Below are positions 33,336-44,073 of a stretch of 64,000 nucleotides of DNA, piece by piece. The stretch comes from Aselliscus stoliczkanus. Lineage: Eukaryota > Chordata > Mammalia > Chiroptera > Hipposideridae. The notes under the pieces are model-generated. The model was not told where the DNA came from, did no database searches, and was given only the letters and a program-made list of their open reading frames with translations. A program made the position numbers and the translations under genes. The stretch spans positions 67,042,771 through 67,106,770 of the forward strand of contig CM066737.1 of NCBI GenBank assembly GCA_033961575.1, in the 5' to 3' direction. How positions within the stretch are numbered: position 1 is the first letter of the stretch; each line of letters starts with the position of its first letter.

Positions 33336-34760
33336 TTTTTTTTAAGTGTTTTCTTTCTAAATTTAGGGTGATAAATTTCTTAAAGTAAATTAATTTTATG
33401 GCTAATTTCTCAGCCTGTATTGAATAACACTAGTCAGTTTGTCAAAATGCCCAACATTTTAAAATAGGTTATAAGCTATCTAAAGATATTGGAATAATAC
33501 CATGTGTAATTAAAAAAGAAAAAAAATGTGCCCAGGGATTTCAAATATCCTTCATGGGAAATTGTATTCTTATAATACTTTTAAGTAAAGACATTGATTT
33601 CATTTTTATGTATTACATTAATTTTTATAATATCTTCATTTATGTGTGTGTTCTGTGACAGACATTTCTATGATTTATGACAAAATTAATTCAATCTTGT
33701 ATTCTGTCTAATCAGGCACTACATAAAAATCCTTTCCAAGTTTTACACTCATCAAGGACATAATATCAAATATTACACTGCTTGTTTAGTTAAATATATG
33801 AAGATTTCAATAATAATGTTGTAAATATTTGGAAATCATGTATGTCAAATTAGCCACAACTGAAAACCAAAAAGTTCAATATTTACTAGTAGAAAGAAAC
33901 ACATTTGTTTTTACTCTGAATCTAAACATACATGTGCATTGGCTCTCACTCTGATTAAAATCTACTTACTTAAATTTTTACCATATGACTTCAGGAGTTT
34001 TCAATAAAAATGTCTTTCCCTCTACAACCAATTCCATAGCATAAAAGCTCTCATTTTCAGGAAATGCAGGGCTTTGTTTTAAAGTGTGATGGTATATTTT
34101 TATGAAGTAGAACAAAGAAAAGTAGACCAAAACAATGACTCCCCCATGTAAACATGAGCTATTAAGCAAGCAAGTAGAGCAGAGCTCATAAAAAAGCCAA
34201 TTCATCTAAAGTCTCAGCTCCATGGAAGAATTACAGATTACTTCTTTTCCTCACTCAGCTTCTGCTACCTACGGTACTCCAAAAGCTGATAACAGTCATG
34301 GAAGTAGGACCATATATCAAATATTGCAGGTGGTAAAAGAAGAAAGGAAGTTAATGCTAAGGTCAGTCTATAAGGACATAAACCTCCTGTGATGAATTAA
34401 GAATGATTTTTATTTCAAGAACAGGTACTCTCTTCAAAGTTCAGATGCTGACCTATTGTATTCTGACACCTGAGAAATATGTGACTACAGGGAACATCAG
34501 GGAATCTGCTGCCCAAGTACTGAGTTCTGCTTCTTAATCTTGTATCCCAATTAATTCTTAGTTCACTTCATAGCACTCTGTGCTTTATCTTCTCAGTTCA
34601 AAAAATTAGAACAAGAAATTTGGAAATGACCTAATGAATGAATTCTATGCTGTAGCTGAAATTACATTATCATTGTAACATCTTTCTTTTAAATGGTAAT
34701 CGATTAAAACTTAACAGACTGGCTTCGAGGTTTTCAAGCCAAGGCTGATGGAGAATGTAT
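33336..34760. other. No recognised feature
   Basis: AT-rich unique DNA of about 1.4 kb with no assignable element. Confidence 0.5.
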
Positions 34761-34764
34761 TAAC

Positions 34765-34872
34765 TTTTTTTTTTTTTTGAGGGCAGTGTCACTGGCCTTC
34801 ATATGTGGGACCCGAACCAGGGCCGCTGGCTTCCCAAGCCAGCGCTTAACCACCGCGCCACTCGACCAGCCC
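34765..34872 (-). mobile_element. tRNA-derived SINE, short form
   Basis: T-run at 34765-34778, then gagggcagtgtcactggcct to cactcgaccagccc. The flanks tattaacttttt and tattagcttttt form a target-site duplication with one mismatch. Confidence 0.92.
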
Positions 34873-34927
34873 CTATTAGCTTTTTAATAAACAGTTGTGT
34901 ATCTGATTGGCCAAAGCCTAATAAGAT

Positions 34928-35658
34928 AAAGACTCCATGTTTACACTTTCCGTGCGTGTGCCACTTCAAGGTAAAGATGTTCAACAAACAGATGTTAGAA
35001 ATGTTTCCATGGACAGGACTTTGTGACCAACAACATGTTTGACCAATAAACACCCTCATACCTACACATTTAAAAATCTTGGGAGCAGAAACTGTATTAT
35101 AAAATTTAGATATAATTTACATCTACCATAAAATTCACCCTTTGAAAGTGTACATACAGTTCAACGGTTTTTGGAAGGTTTAAAGTTGTGTGGACATCAC
35201 CAGTAATTCTAGAATAATATTTTTAGAACCTGTAGAGTTTTAAAATGGAGGATCTCTTGGGTTTTAAACCCATTTATGAAACAAATGGGGGCACCTTCCC
35301 GTTGGTTGGTAAGACCGACTAAGTGACTATATGGAAGACAGAAATAGTAACTGTATTTTAAGAAAAGCCTTTGTATAATTGGTGAACTGTGTTTCAAATG
35401 AGTACGATGATATAGTAAGCCCAGCTAATGATGCCATTCTTCCGATGAGCTCCCATGTGTGACAGCCTTTACAATCCAGAATTGAAATAAACTGCCCTGA
35501 GAGCCAGGCCTTCAAGTAGATGTTACACAGTGTTAAATCAAGATTTTAGTAAATAAGAAAGCATTCTCAATCGTATTAATATGTCTAGTGAGAGCAAATT
35601 CCCTTGTAAATGTACAAATAAATGTGTAATTCTGTAAAAAAAGAAAAAGACTCCATGT
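34928..35658 (+). pseudogene. Retrocopy of an unidentified transcript, with 13-bp TSD
   Basis: aaagactccatgt occurs at 34928-34940 and again at 35646-35658. The 705 bases between end in an A-rich tail (35635-35645), with AATAAA at 35617-35622, about 13-18 bases upstream of the tail. These are the marks of an L1-mobilised mRNA or non-coding RNA. I find no convincing protein frame, so it may be a 3' UTR-only, 5'-truncated copy. It includes an old L1-derived stretch at 35085-35215, which could have been part of the source transcript or a later insertion. I do not recognise the source gene. Confidence 0.6.
35085..35215 (-). repeat. Old L1 (L1M-type) 3' fragment inside the retrocopy
   Basis: accataaaattcaccctttg, agtgtacatacagttcaacg and gtgtggacatcaccagtaat resemble the reverse of a common old L1 3' end. 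It lies wholly inside the retrocopy. Confidence 0.6.
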
Positions 35659-37240
35659 ATAAAACTAAAATCTTATTTTTGGTAATTTTATGCAGTACCC
35701 CTTTTGTGAATAACTTGAATTATTTTTATCTTTTTCTTGACATCATGCCTGTGTCTATAAAGGAAAAAAACAGGCAGCTTCTTGTCAAGTTGAAATGAAG
35801 ACATAATTCAGGAAGAAAGTTAGCAGTTATCAAAATGGATCAAAATTCAAAATTCAAAATGAATAAAAAGGAGATGATAATAGTAATCATAACACCAGAT
35901 AAAAACTTAGTTTAAGTTCATTTTTGTGGGTTGAAGACATGTAATACTTTTTTTAAATAGACTACACAGTTTCCATTTAAGGACCCTCTTTTGGCACAGT
36001 TTTTCATTAACTGAGTAAGAAAAAGCCTTACAAGGTCATTTCTCATTGTCAGATTTACTTTTTTGGGCAAGTTGCAGATCAGTTATCAAAACTCATGAAG
36101 TTCCTCTCAGAAGCAAAACAAGGTCCTTGTCAGAGACATGAGTGCAAACCCTGTACTGAACTTTAGTCCTTACCCTTACACATTTCTAAAGATGACACTT
36201 AACTCTCTATCCTGCTGTTAACTTTGGCCAGTCATCAGACCTCAAAGGATTGTCAAGGCACAATCAGAAAGGCTAACTGCTTCAATGCTGCAAAACCTCT
36301 TTCCCTGAAGTCTTTAAAAGAGAAGGTAAGTGTTTATTAGAGTGTATATCCTTCATTTAGGGAGGCCATGTGAACTTTATGGGCAGGGTACCAAAGCAGA
36401 GCTGGAGGAAGTTGGAGAATATCCACACCACTGAGTCTCAGAGTGTGTTTTGGTGATCACATAGTTATTATTTCGATAGCACTAGTTAATGTCAAATTTC
36501 AATCTTTATTCCATATGTCTTTTTTCTGAGATGTGAGAAATGTTCAACGTTAGTCATAGTATTTATAGAAAGAAAATGTAGCTCACAGCTACCTAGCACA
36601 TTATGAGGGAAAAATAATGAGGAGATGAATAGATAAAAGATTTGTGGACCAATTTAACATTATGAAATTTTAGAGACAGACAAACTAAAACTCCATGTAG
36701 ACCTAGAAAGGGATTCAAAAGAGCCTGTGGGCAGAGCTGTAAGCAGAAGAGGTGACTCATCCAAACTAATAAATATCATCATTTTGATTGAAAAGCAGTG
36801 CATCATTGAGAAAAGTTGATATGACATTGGATAGTGATGACAAAATGGATTGCCTGTTGCTGTGATGTTACTCGGAGGACAAGACTTTAAAATGAGATAC
36901 CTTTTAAGGGACACACATATTTATATGATGTCTACATGAGCTGCACAATACTCCAGACCAAATCATCTCCAACCAAATTTTGTAGTTTTTTAAAACAGTG
37001 TGAGAAGTTTTATTTTGTTACCATCAGCAATTTTGCCCCCAAACACAACATTTAATAGAGTGATCATTAAAATAGTGCAGAAGGCTTGGTCTGTCCATTT
37101 CTTTCCTGAGTTTTAGCTAAGTCTCTGACTGGCCCATCTATGGTAGATTTGTCAGAGAGCCTTACTTTCTGAATGGTCAAAATCTTAATTGCCTACAACT
37201 CTTGGATACATTTCATCCAGGTGGTTTTGCGATCTGAGAA
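35659..37240. other. No recognised feature
   Basis: Unique AT-rich DNA with nothing assigned. Confidence 0.5.
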
Positions 37241-37244
37241 AAGC

Positions 37245-37450
37245 ATAAGTATTAGGGTCAGATGGATCTGGGTTTGCTTCCTTTTTGACACTTGATAATT
37301 TTTGATCTTGAGAAAGTCAATTAGCTCTTGCAGAATCCCTTATTTCCCTTTTTTGTTAGCTCTAGAGTGAGTTTGTAATTCTTATTCCTCAAAAGGACGA
37401 TTTAGAAAATTAGACATAATGTGAGCAAATTGCATCACACAAGACCTGGT
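37245..37450 (+). repeat. MIR SINE (diverged)
   Basis: gtcagatggatctgggtttg and gatcttgagaaagtcaatta are MIR-like (the ctgggttcaaatcc and gtgaccttgggcaag regions), followed by a weak match to the tail. Confidence 0.55.
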
Positions 37451-38435
37451 AAGTACATTAAAATAACATTTACTATCAATACAATAAATGTTAATGTTTA
37501 TCCCTTTCTATTTCTTGTCCCCACCCCCAAGATATTTGTATTTGTCAGCAATTTCTCTGTACATTGAATCATTTTTACAAATGATGTCCAATTATCCTAT
37601 TTCTTCTCTCATTCATATAATTTAAAAACAATTAACTGTTCCTTCCACTCTACCCCACAGAGCAAAGAAATCACTTAATACTTGTTAGTATAATTCCCCA
37701 ACTGTTATGGTACAAATTCAAATCTACAAAGATATAGCTATTGATATTATTGTCATTTCTGGTCACAAACCTTCAAAACCCCGAAAATCATGTAAAGAAA
37801 CAAGCCTTTCTTATTAATATATACTTAAAGGGGGCATATAAAGGTGAAAGAGAGGGTGAGAGGCATAAAGAGAAAGTATGTTACTACACACTGAAGAAAT
37901 GAAATATACTATTTGAATATACTGTGACTATTAAAATTTAATGAATAATAAAGATATAATTTTTATTTATTTTCATAAGTAACAAAAAAAAAACAACCCA
38001 AAGAATATTATGTCATTATGGCATTTCTGCTTCCCAATGCCAACAATAAATTGAACTAATTACAACTGATAGGTTAATATGACTTTTGATATGTGAGTCT
38101 AGTTATTAATGATATTTTTTATCTCTAGCAAAGAAAGAGTAATAATTCATTAATTTAAGCACTTTGCAAGACAGAGAGTAGTACTAGCTCAATCATAAAG
38201 TAAATGAAGACAAAGCACATGTTACCTGGTGTTAAAGGGAAAGAAGAGGTCAAACTTTTATCATGTTTTGATAGAGATGATAAATCTATTTGCTAACATA
38301 GTATTAGGATAAATACAAGTTTGGCTTCAATTGTGAGTGAGTTAATTCTCAGTCCCACTACTCCTTCACCATGTGAGCTAGAGTTACCCAGCCTCTCTAT
38401 ACCTATTTTACCCGCCAACATATTGTACTAGTATG
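37451..38435. other. No recognised feature
   Basis: AT-rich unique DNA. Confidence 0.5.
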
Positions 38436-38439
38436 AACC

Positions 38440-38595
38440 ACTTGATATGCATCGTTTTCTGTGTTCTCACAAAAAAGTAAATGGTTAACATTATGGTCCT
38501 CATTTTACAGATGAGGAAATGAGATTCAGAGTGTTGCAGAACTTGTCCAAGGTCACACAGTTAGCAAGCAGTAGTAGCAGGACCTGAGAGATCTT
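38440..38595 (-). repeat. MIR SINE
   Basis: tcctcattttacagatgagg, then ttgtccaaggtcacacagtt, is the reverse of the MIR core. Confidence 0.8.
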
Positions 38596-38941
38596 TTTAT
38601 TAGTAAGTCACACTAAATGCTCCCTACAAAATGTGTTTTGTATCTAGCAAAGCCCTCTTTTGCTAACATGCTCTTCAACATACCATATTAGGACATAATG
38701 ATGAAGGGCATGATCATTCTTGCTTTTGTGAAGTTGAGGAAATAGGCTGCATGCAAGTACAAAAGGTGCCTAGACCAAGTGGAGAATGCAAATCATCAGC
38801 TCCTTTTCATAGTCATGAAGGGCATATTAGGATGCTTTTCCAAGAAGGTAATGTACTCAGTTGAATTGATCCAGATCATATTCCATAGCCACTGCTATGC
38901 TGAATCTATAGAGGGTGTGTGTATATGAATCTCATGTAAAG

Positions 38942-39193
38942 TGAGGTAGGGAGGCTGGAAGTGGGGGCTCTCACATCTTAGGTTGATAGCAAAGTACCAC
39001 ACGAGCAACTGTTTTTAATATGCCCCTTCCCATCTTCCTTTCCCCTCTATTAAAGAATGTCCTTTCTTTTGTTTTAGTGGACTTGCAGGTGGCTCACCAT
39101 AGTTGCAAGTCCCAGATTACAATTCCTTGTTGTTCCTGAATAAACTCACTTTGCTAGAGAAATATCTGGGTGGCTATTTGTTTACCATCAACA
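38942..39193 (+). repeat. 5' LTR of class I ERV copy 2
   Basis: It starts tgaggtagggaggctgg and ends ttgtttaccatcaaca; the paired 3' LTR starts tgaagtagggaagatgg and ends ttgtttatagtcaaca. Both begin TG and end CA. An AATAAA lies near the end (cctgaataaactcac). Confidence 0.8.
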
Positions 39194-39347
39194 TATTTAG
39201 TGACCCATAAGAGGATCCAGAGAAGACCCTTGATAGCTGTGAAGCTGGTGAGAAAAAGGGTAAGGCACCCATAGAGCCCGTTGAACTTGCTATTTACTCA
39301 CCGATCCTGGAGTTTGAGGACACTAAGCTAAATTTAACACTGATCAT

Positions 39348-39707
39348 TTGTCCCTATTTGATCAGCTGCCATCCTCTTCATGGGCAAAATCTTCAACTTA
39401 TATTGCTAGAACCAATAGTGTACTTCCTGTCAAGATTCAAATAGATCCCTCAAAACCCCTTTCCGAAATCAATCAACACACCATAAGTAAAGAGGCCCTT
39501 CAAGGTATAAAGCCTGTAACAGAAGATTATGAACTGCAGGGTCCCATTATCCCTTGCATGAGTCCCTGTAACACTCCCAAAATGCCTGTAAAAGTAAAAC
39601 AAAACAAAACAAAAACATTAACCCTGCTACTCTTCTCCCCTCCATTTTTGATGGAATCCCTCCAACTGCTTAAAACTAGTAGAACACCTCCTGACCTCTT
39701 GTTATGA
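39348..39707 (+). pseudogene. ERV pol remnant: reverse transcriptase fragment
   Basis: The reading from about 39430 contains VLPVKIQIDPSKPLSEINQ and TEDYELQGPIIPCMSPCNTP, which is the amino-terminal part of a gammaretroviral-type reverse transcriptase. It then runs into an AAAAC-repeat and jumps to text preceding RNase H, so the polymerase active site (YXDD) is absent. The apparent start codon is not a gene start. Confidence 0.7.
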
Positions 39708-40200
39708 TCTGCAGGAAGCTCCTTTGAGTAAGGCAGATTTTTCATGGTTTACCAATGGTTCATATTTAAAGGGTGAAAATGGCAAAAACTGTGTTGGGTA
39801 TGGTGTTGTAACTCCTCTTACATTTGCCGAGAAAGCACCTTTGCCTTTAGCTACTTTAGCCTAACAGGATGCATTACATGTTCTTACTTGGGCTTGTCCT
39901 TTAGCCAAGAGCAAAACTGACAACATTTTTTCTGATAGTAGGTATTGTCTCAGAGTAGCTCATGATTTTGGAACTTTATGAAAACAACGTAGCTTCCCTA
40001 TTTCCAGCTGAAATAAAACTCTAAATGGTCGTATGTTCAGGAACTACTGTATACTATACTTTTACCTGCTACTTTAGCTATCATTAAGATCCCCAGGCAT
40101 TCTAAAACTGACTCTGGAAGCTAGGGAAAATGACATTGTTGAAAAATCGACAAGGAGTGTTGCCCTTAAAGCAGTCAAACCTTTGTCATGATCCAGAAGG
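39690..40200 (+). pseudogene. ERV pol remnant: RNase H
   Basis: The segment parallels RNase H of copy 1: ttcatggtttaccaatggtt, ttagctactttagcctaaca and tctgatagtaggtattgtct (SDSRYC). Stops and frameshifts are present, for example taa in agcctaacagg. Confidence 0.65.
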
Positions 40201-40204
40201 ATAT

Positions 40205-41040
40205 TTCCCCAGATGATAACTTAGACATTGTAAATTGCCTAATGGACATTCGAGGTCTGGCAAATTGATTTCATACAGCTTCCCCCATCTCTTGGATATA
40301 AATGTTTTTCAGTCATGATATGTTATGTTTTTCTCACTGGGCTGAAGCTTTCCCTTGCAGAAAGGCTACTGCATCTTCTGTAGCTAAAATCCTTTGAGAA
40401 AAGATTATCCCTACCTGGGGACACCCTCTCAAACTCTATAGTGATCGGGGAACCCATTTTACTGGTCAGGCTCTTCAACAACTCTATACCGCTTTGGCTA
40501 GTTTTACATTTTCACTGTGCTTACCACCCTCAATCCTCAGGTTCAGTTGAACAGAATAACGGCATTGTTAAGACTCAATTGGCAAAATTTGTAGAGACCC
40601 TCCAAATACCCTGACCAAAAGCACTGCCATTAGTCCTTTTATATCTCAGATCCACCTCCTTTTGGAGCTCGTCAACTTTGAGATAGTTACAGGACGTCCT
40701 GTGCACTTGGCGTCTGCCTCTTTCCACCCCGGTTGATAAAAAGAGACATATTTCAATATTGTAAAGTCCTAATTGCTTCTATTAAAAATTACCATGTTTT
40801 GGTAGAACAATCTTTCACAATGCCCTTATGGGAGCTGAAGACCTTGGGCACCACAAGTTAGAAACTGGAGATTTTGTCTATTGGAAAAGACACCTCCAGT
40901 AAGTCTCTCTTCAACCTTTCTGGAAAGGCCCCTGTAGGGTGCTGGTAATAACCCTTGTGCCAGCAAACCCCAAGGAACAGACCCTTGGATTCATGAGACA
41001 CATCTAAGGAAAGCACCAATCCCAGACCTGCCACCATCTA
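40205..41040 (+). pseudogene. ERV pol remnant: integrase
   Basis: The integrase core is readable across frames: QIDFIQLPPS near 40260 carries the first catalytic Asp position, and tatagtgatcggggaaccca near 40438 reads YSDRGTH with the second. The region around 40545-40575 parallels the part with the catalytic Glu. A carboxy segment with FVYWKRHLQ near 40870-40900 follows. Frameshifts and stops make it non-functional. Confidence 0.75.
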
Positions 41041-41815
41041 TCTGTTGACCTGAAAGTAAAGATTTCTCAGAATGGAAGCAGATGACATCTAATAAGACAG
41101 ATTAAAGGCCTGTATACCTTTAATCACTGGTGCTTCTTCCCTGTCTTTTGTGGATAGACAATGACCTTGTCCACATTTCTCAAAATTTTGTGAAAAAGTG
41201 AAATCCTTTCCTTTGATTATGACTTTTCAGAAACAGTCATATCATGATCCTGTGACAAATTAATCTTTTCATCTGCTTTTCTGAAGAGTTAAGTCTTAAA
41301 ATTCACAGAAGCTTTTCTTTCTTCTAAGCTGTTAACTGACTCTAGACTCTTATCCAAAATTCATCATCTATGAATTTGCAATCTACAGGATATATTACTG
41401 ATAAGATATTTTTTCCCAAATGGTTTTTTTTTTGAGATAACAATGCTGTTAAATTACTTCATGTTTTATTCTCACATTATGACTTCCCAAAGCATTTTTG
41501 AAATTATTTCTGTTCCAAGTTTGCCTTTATCATATTCACAATTCTAAGATACAGACTTTAAATGAGAAATGCCTAAGAGATCTCCCTCCTAGTCCTCCCT
41601 GTTTTTCAAATGTGACCACAAGAGGTCTCCAATCTGTGCATTTTCCCTCTGACATGGAACATGACACACTTCGTAGGTCCTTCCTTACACTGAGGAACAA
41701 AAAAAGGCCACTGAAACTGAGAAAGACCTGACTCTTGGTCATCGCTGCTTTCAGAGAAAGATCATGATCAAAATTGAGAAATGTAAAAAAGTAATAAACA
41801 GAGATTCATTTAAAA
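41041..41815 (+). other. ERV copy 2 interior of unclear content
   Basis: The segment lies between the integrase remnant and the 3' LTR, where env and its downstream region would be. I cannot support an env frame. A frame at 41498-41731 is open for 77 codons without recognisable motifs. Confidence 0.4.
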
Positions 41816-42066
41816 TGAAGTAGGGAAGATGGAAGGAGGAGCTCTCATATCCCACATTGATCATAAAGCGCATAAGGAGGAACTCTTTGTGCTAGCCCCA
41901 ACCATCTTCCTTTTCCCTTCTATACAAGAATTTCCGCTCCTTTGTTTTAGCAAGTTTGTGTGAGGCTCACAATGGTTGCATGTATTGGATTTCAATTCCT
42001 TTTTGTTCCCAAATAAACACATTTCGGTGGAGAAATATTTGGCTGACTTTTTGTTTATAGTCAACA
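41816..42066 (+). repeat. 3' LTR of class I ERV copy 2
   Basis: The pair of the LTR at 38942-39193, with shared words accatcttcctttt-type, tttgttttagcaagttt and caaataaacacattt (AATAAA). Confidence 0.8.
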
Positions 42067-42169
42067 TACTATATACACACAGAGTTGTGATTGTGTTTTA
42101 CAGAAATATGTAATACCTGTCTTTATAAGCATATGTAATGATATAGCTGCTGCTAAGGAAATTACTAAT

Positions 42170-42713
42170 TGATGAGATAGAGGGGATTGCAATGGTGGCA
42201 CTAAATCTTCTAGTTTGAGATTTGGATCTCTGGTATAATTCGAATTAATAAGTGAAATTCAGCTTGGGACTTTTTGAAAGTTTTCTTTTCTTTGTTTCCT
42301 TTCCACCAAAGCTTAATGACTCTGTATTATACATTTGCTATGCATACCAGTTTCAATATTTCTGTTTACTTCTGCCCAGTGCTGGCCCTGTGACTTGGGA
42401 GAAGTTTTGCATCTGTATGGGATCTACTCCTGGCTCCAACTTAAATCTACATATAACATGTGCAAAGGTTGAGATAATGAACCTAACTGCACCTTCCCCC
42501 ACCCCAACGAACAAAGCCAAACTCAATAGACAATTCCATTACAGGCCAAAGCAATTTACATCCTGGTTAGAAAATATAAAACTTGAGATGAAACACAGCA
42601 CTTCCCAGAAGACCCTGCCCAGCTCACCCTTTTCTTCCTTTAATAAATCTTCTTTCAGTATTTCTATCTGCCTTGGGAATTCTTTCATAACCCACAAGTG
42701 AGCAGCCACAACA
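42170..42713 (+). repeat. Left LTR of the 42-44 kb element
   Basis: Shares with the right LTR words such as gcactaaatcttcta, agcttgggactttt, ctcctggctccaacttaaat and tcttcctttaataaatct. TATAAAA is at 42575-42581 and AATAAA at 42642-42647. Confidence 0.75.
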
Positions 42714-42870
42714 ATAATAATACCTACATCGTAGGCAAATAGGAAGTAAACAAAATGGAAAGAAAATCATTTCAAAAAGAGATGTGACAGCATACACACG
42801 TGTGTACTCACACACAAATAGATGCACACACATATGTGAACACTCAAACTCTTCAAAAAAAAGGAAAAAA

Positions 42871-42960
42871 TTATATATATATCTATATATCGATATCGAT
42901 ATATATCGATATCGATATATCGATATAGATATCTATATCGATATAGATATCTATATCTAT

Positions 42961-43002
<42 letters not shown>
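42871..43002. repeat. AT-rich repeat with ATCGAT/GATATC palindromes
   Basis: About 130 bases of alternating TATATC, TATCGA and ATATAG units, ending in a pure (AT)n of about 19 units. I count seven CpGs, all inside ATCGAT. It can form hairpins throughout. Confidence 0.9.
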
Positions 43003-43517
43003 GAAATAAGAGCAGAAAGGAGAAAAGTTATGAGACAGGGTAAGAATAGGAAGGGTTTGAATTATCCAGATAATTGTATCAGTTTTCCAATTTGCCTTTG
43101 ATTGGAACTATAGTTAGTAGAAAATTGGGTATTTTGAGACATTATTTAGTTGCTACTCATCCTGGACAGAACCTCACATAAATTAATCCAGACTTAGGTT
43201 CTCCCAATCTTACAGCAGAGGTCATTCTCCTATTCAGCAAGAGTCATTGTGACAGAATCTAGAATCCCCTTATCTTGCACTTATATTGCAGGGTAAGCCC
43301 CTTTTCCTCACTCCTTTTTGAGGATGGCAGATGTCAAATGTTAGAAAGTTATTATTTTCAGAAATGAACCTTCATATCTATATGGTTGTGTTTGTGGCCT
43401 AGATTGCTGTTGGTTTTTGTTTGGTTATTTGTTCATGTTGTGTATTTTGTTTTGTATTACAGGAGGCAATTAAGATAAGAGTTGGAAAATCTGAGTGTTT
43501 GTAGGACAGAGACTGAA

Positions 43518-44073
43518 TGATGAGACAGGGGGGATTATCGTATTGGTAGCACTAAATCTTCTATTTTGAGATTTGGACCACTGGCATAATTCAATTTAAT
43601 AAGTGTAACTTAGCTTGGGACTTTTAGAAAGTTTTCTTTTCTCTTTTTTTGCCTCCTTTCCACCAGGCCTTGATGGCTTTGCTTGCTGTACATTTACTAT
43701 GCATACTAGTTTCAATGGTTCTTTTACTTCAGCCATGCAGGCCTTGTGAGTTGGGAGAGGTTTTGTATCTGTATGGGATCCACTCCTGGCTCCAACTTAA
43801 ATCTACATAACATATGCAAAGGTTGTGATAACCAGTTTAATCTCTTCCCCTACTCCAAGAGACAAAGGTGAACTCAATAGAAAATTCCACTACAGGTGGA
43901 AACAATTTACATTCTGGTTAGAAAATATAAAAGGAGCTGAAACAACGACTGAAGGCAGTAGTTTCCTGCAGACTCAGCCCAGCTGACCCTTCTCTTCCTT
44001 TAATAAATCTCCCTTCTGTATTTCTACCTGTCTCATGAATTCTTTCAGGACCTGTAAGCGAGCAACTACAACA
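43518..44073 (+). repeat. Right LTR of the 42-44 kb element
   Basis: Direct-repeat partner of 42170-42713. TATAAAAGG is at 43926-43934 and AATAAA at 44002-44007, followed by a C/T-rich stretch to the ACAACA end. Confidence 0.75.

Larger units (their letters stand above)
38942..42066 (+). mobile_element. Class I endogenous retrovirus, copy 2 (two LTRs, internally deleted)
   Basis: About 3.1 kb. It has a 252-bp 5' LTR (38942-39193), leader (39194 to about 39345), a reverse transcriptase fragment (about 39370-39600), RNase H (about 39690-40200), integrase (about 40205-41040), a region of unclear content that may include env debris (41041-41815) and a 251-bp 3' LTR (41816-42066). Gag, protease and most of reverse transcriptase are gone, and stops and frameshifts are common. 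The pol text and LTR words match copy 1 at 101-5230, so the two belong to one family. I see no clear target-site duplication. It is a defective fossil. Confidence 0.85.
42170..44073 (+). mobile_element. LTR retroelement with two LTRs and non-coding interior
   Basis: Two direct repeats, 42170-42713 and 43518-44073, both start TGATGAGA and end ACAACA. Each has a TATA-like box and AATAAA in promoter-like order. The interior (42714-43517, about 800 bp) has no recognisable gag, pol or env and holds an AT/CGATAT repeat. The flanks ctaat and ctgac give only a weak 5-bp target match. It could be an internally deleted provirus, a non-autonomous LTR element, or two solo LTRs; I favour one of the first two. 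Confidence 0.7.

Noticed and set aside
41498..41731. 77-codon frame as an ERV env fragment
   Set aside because: No surface or transmembrane motifs (no cleavage site, fusion segment or disulfide loop) can be seen; left as unclear ERV interior.
42252..42701. 149-codon frame with no stops
   Set aside because: It lies within the left LTR and has no domain; the right LTR does not keep the frame.
42871..43002. CRISPR-like or other spaced repeat array
   Set aside because: There are no unique spacers; it is a simple AT/CGATAT repeat in a mammalian genome.
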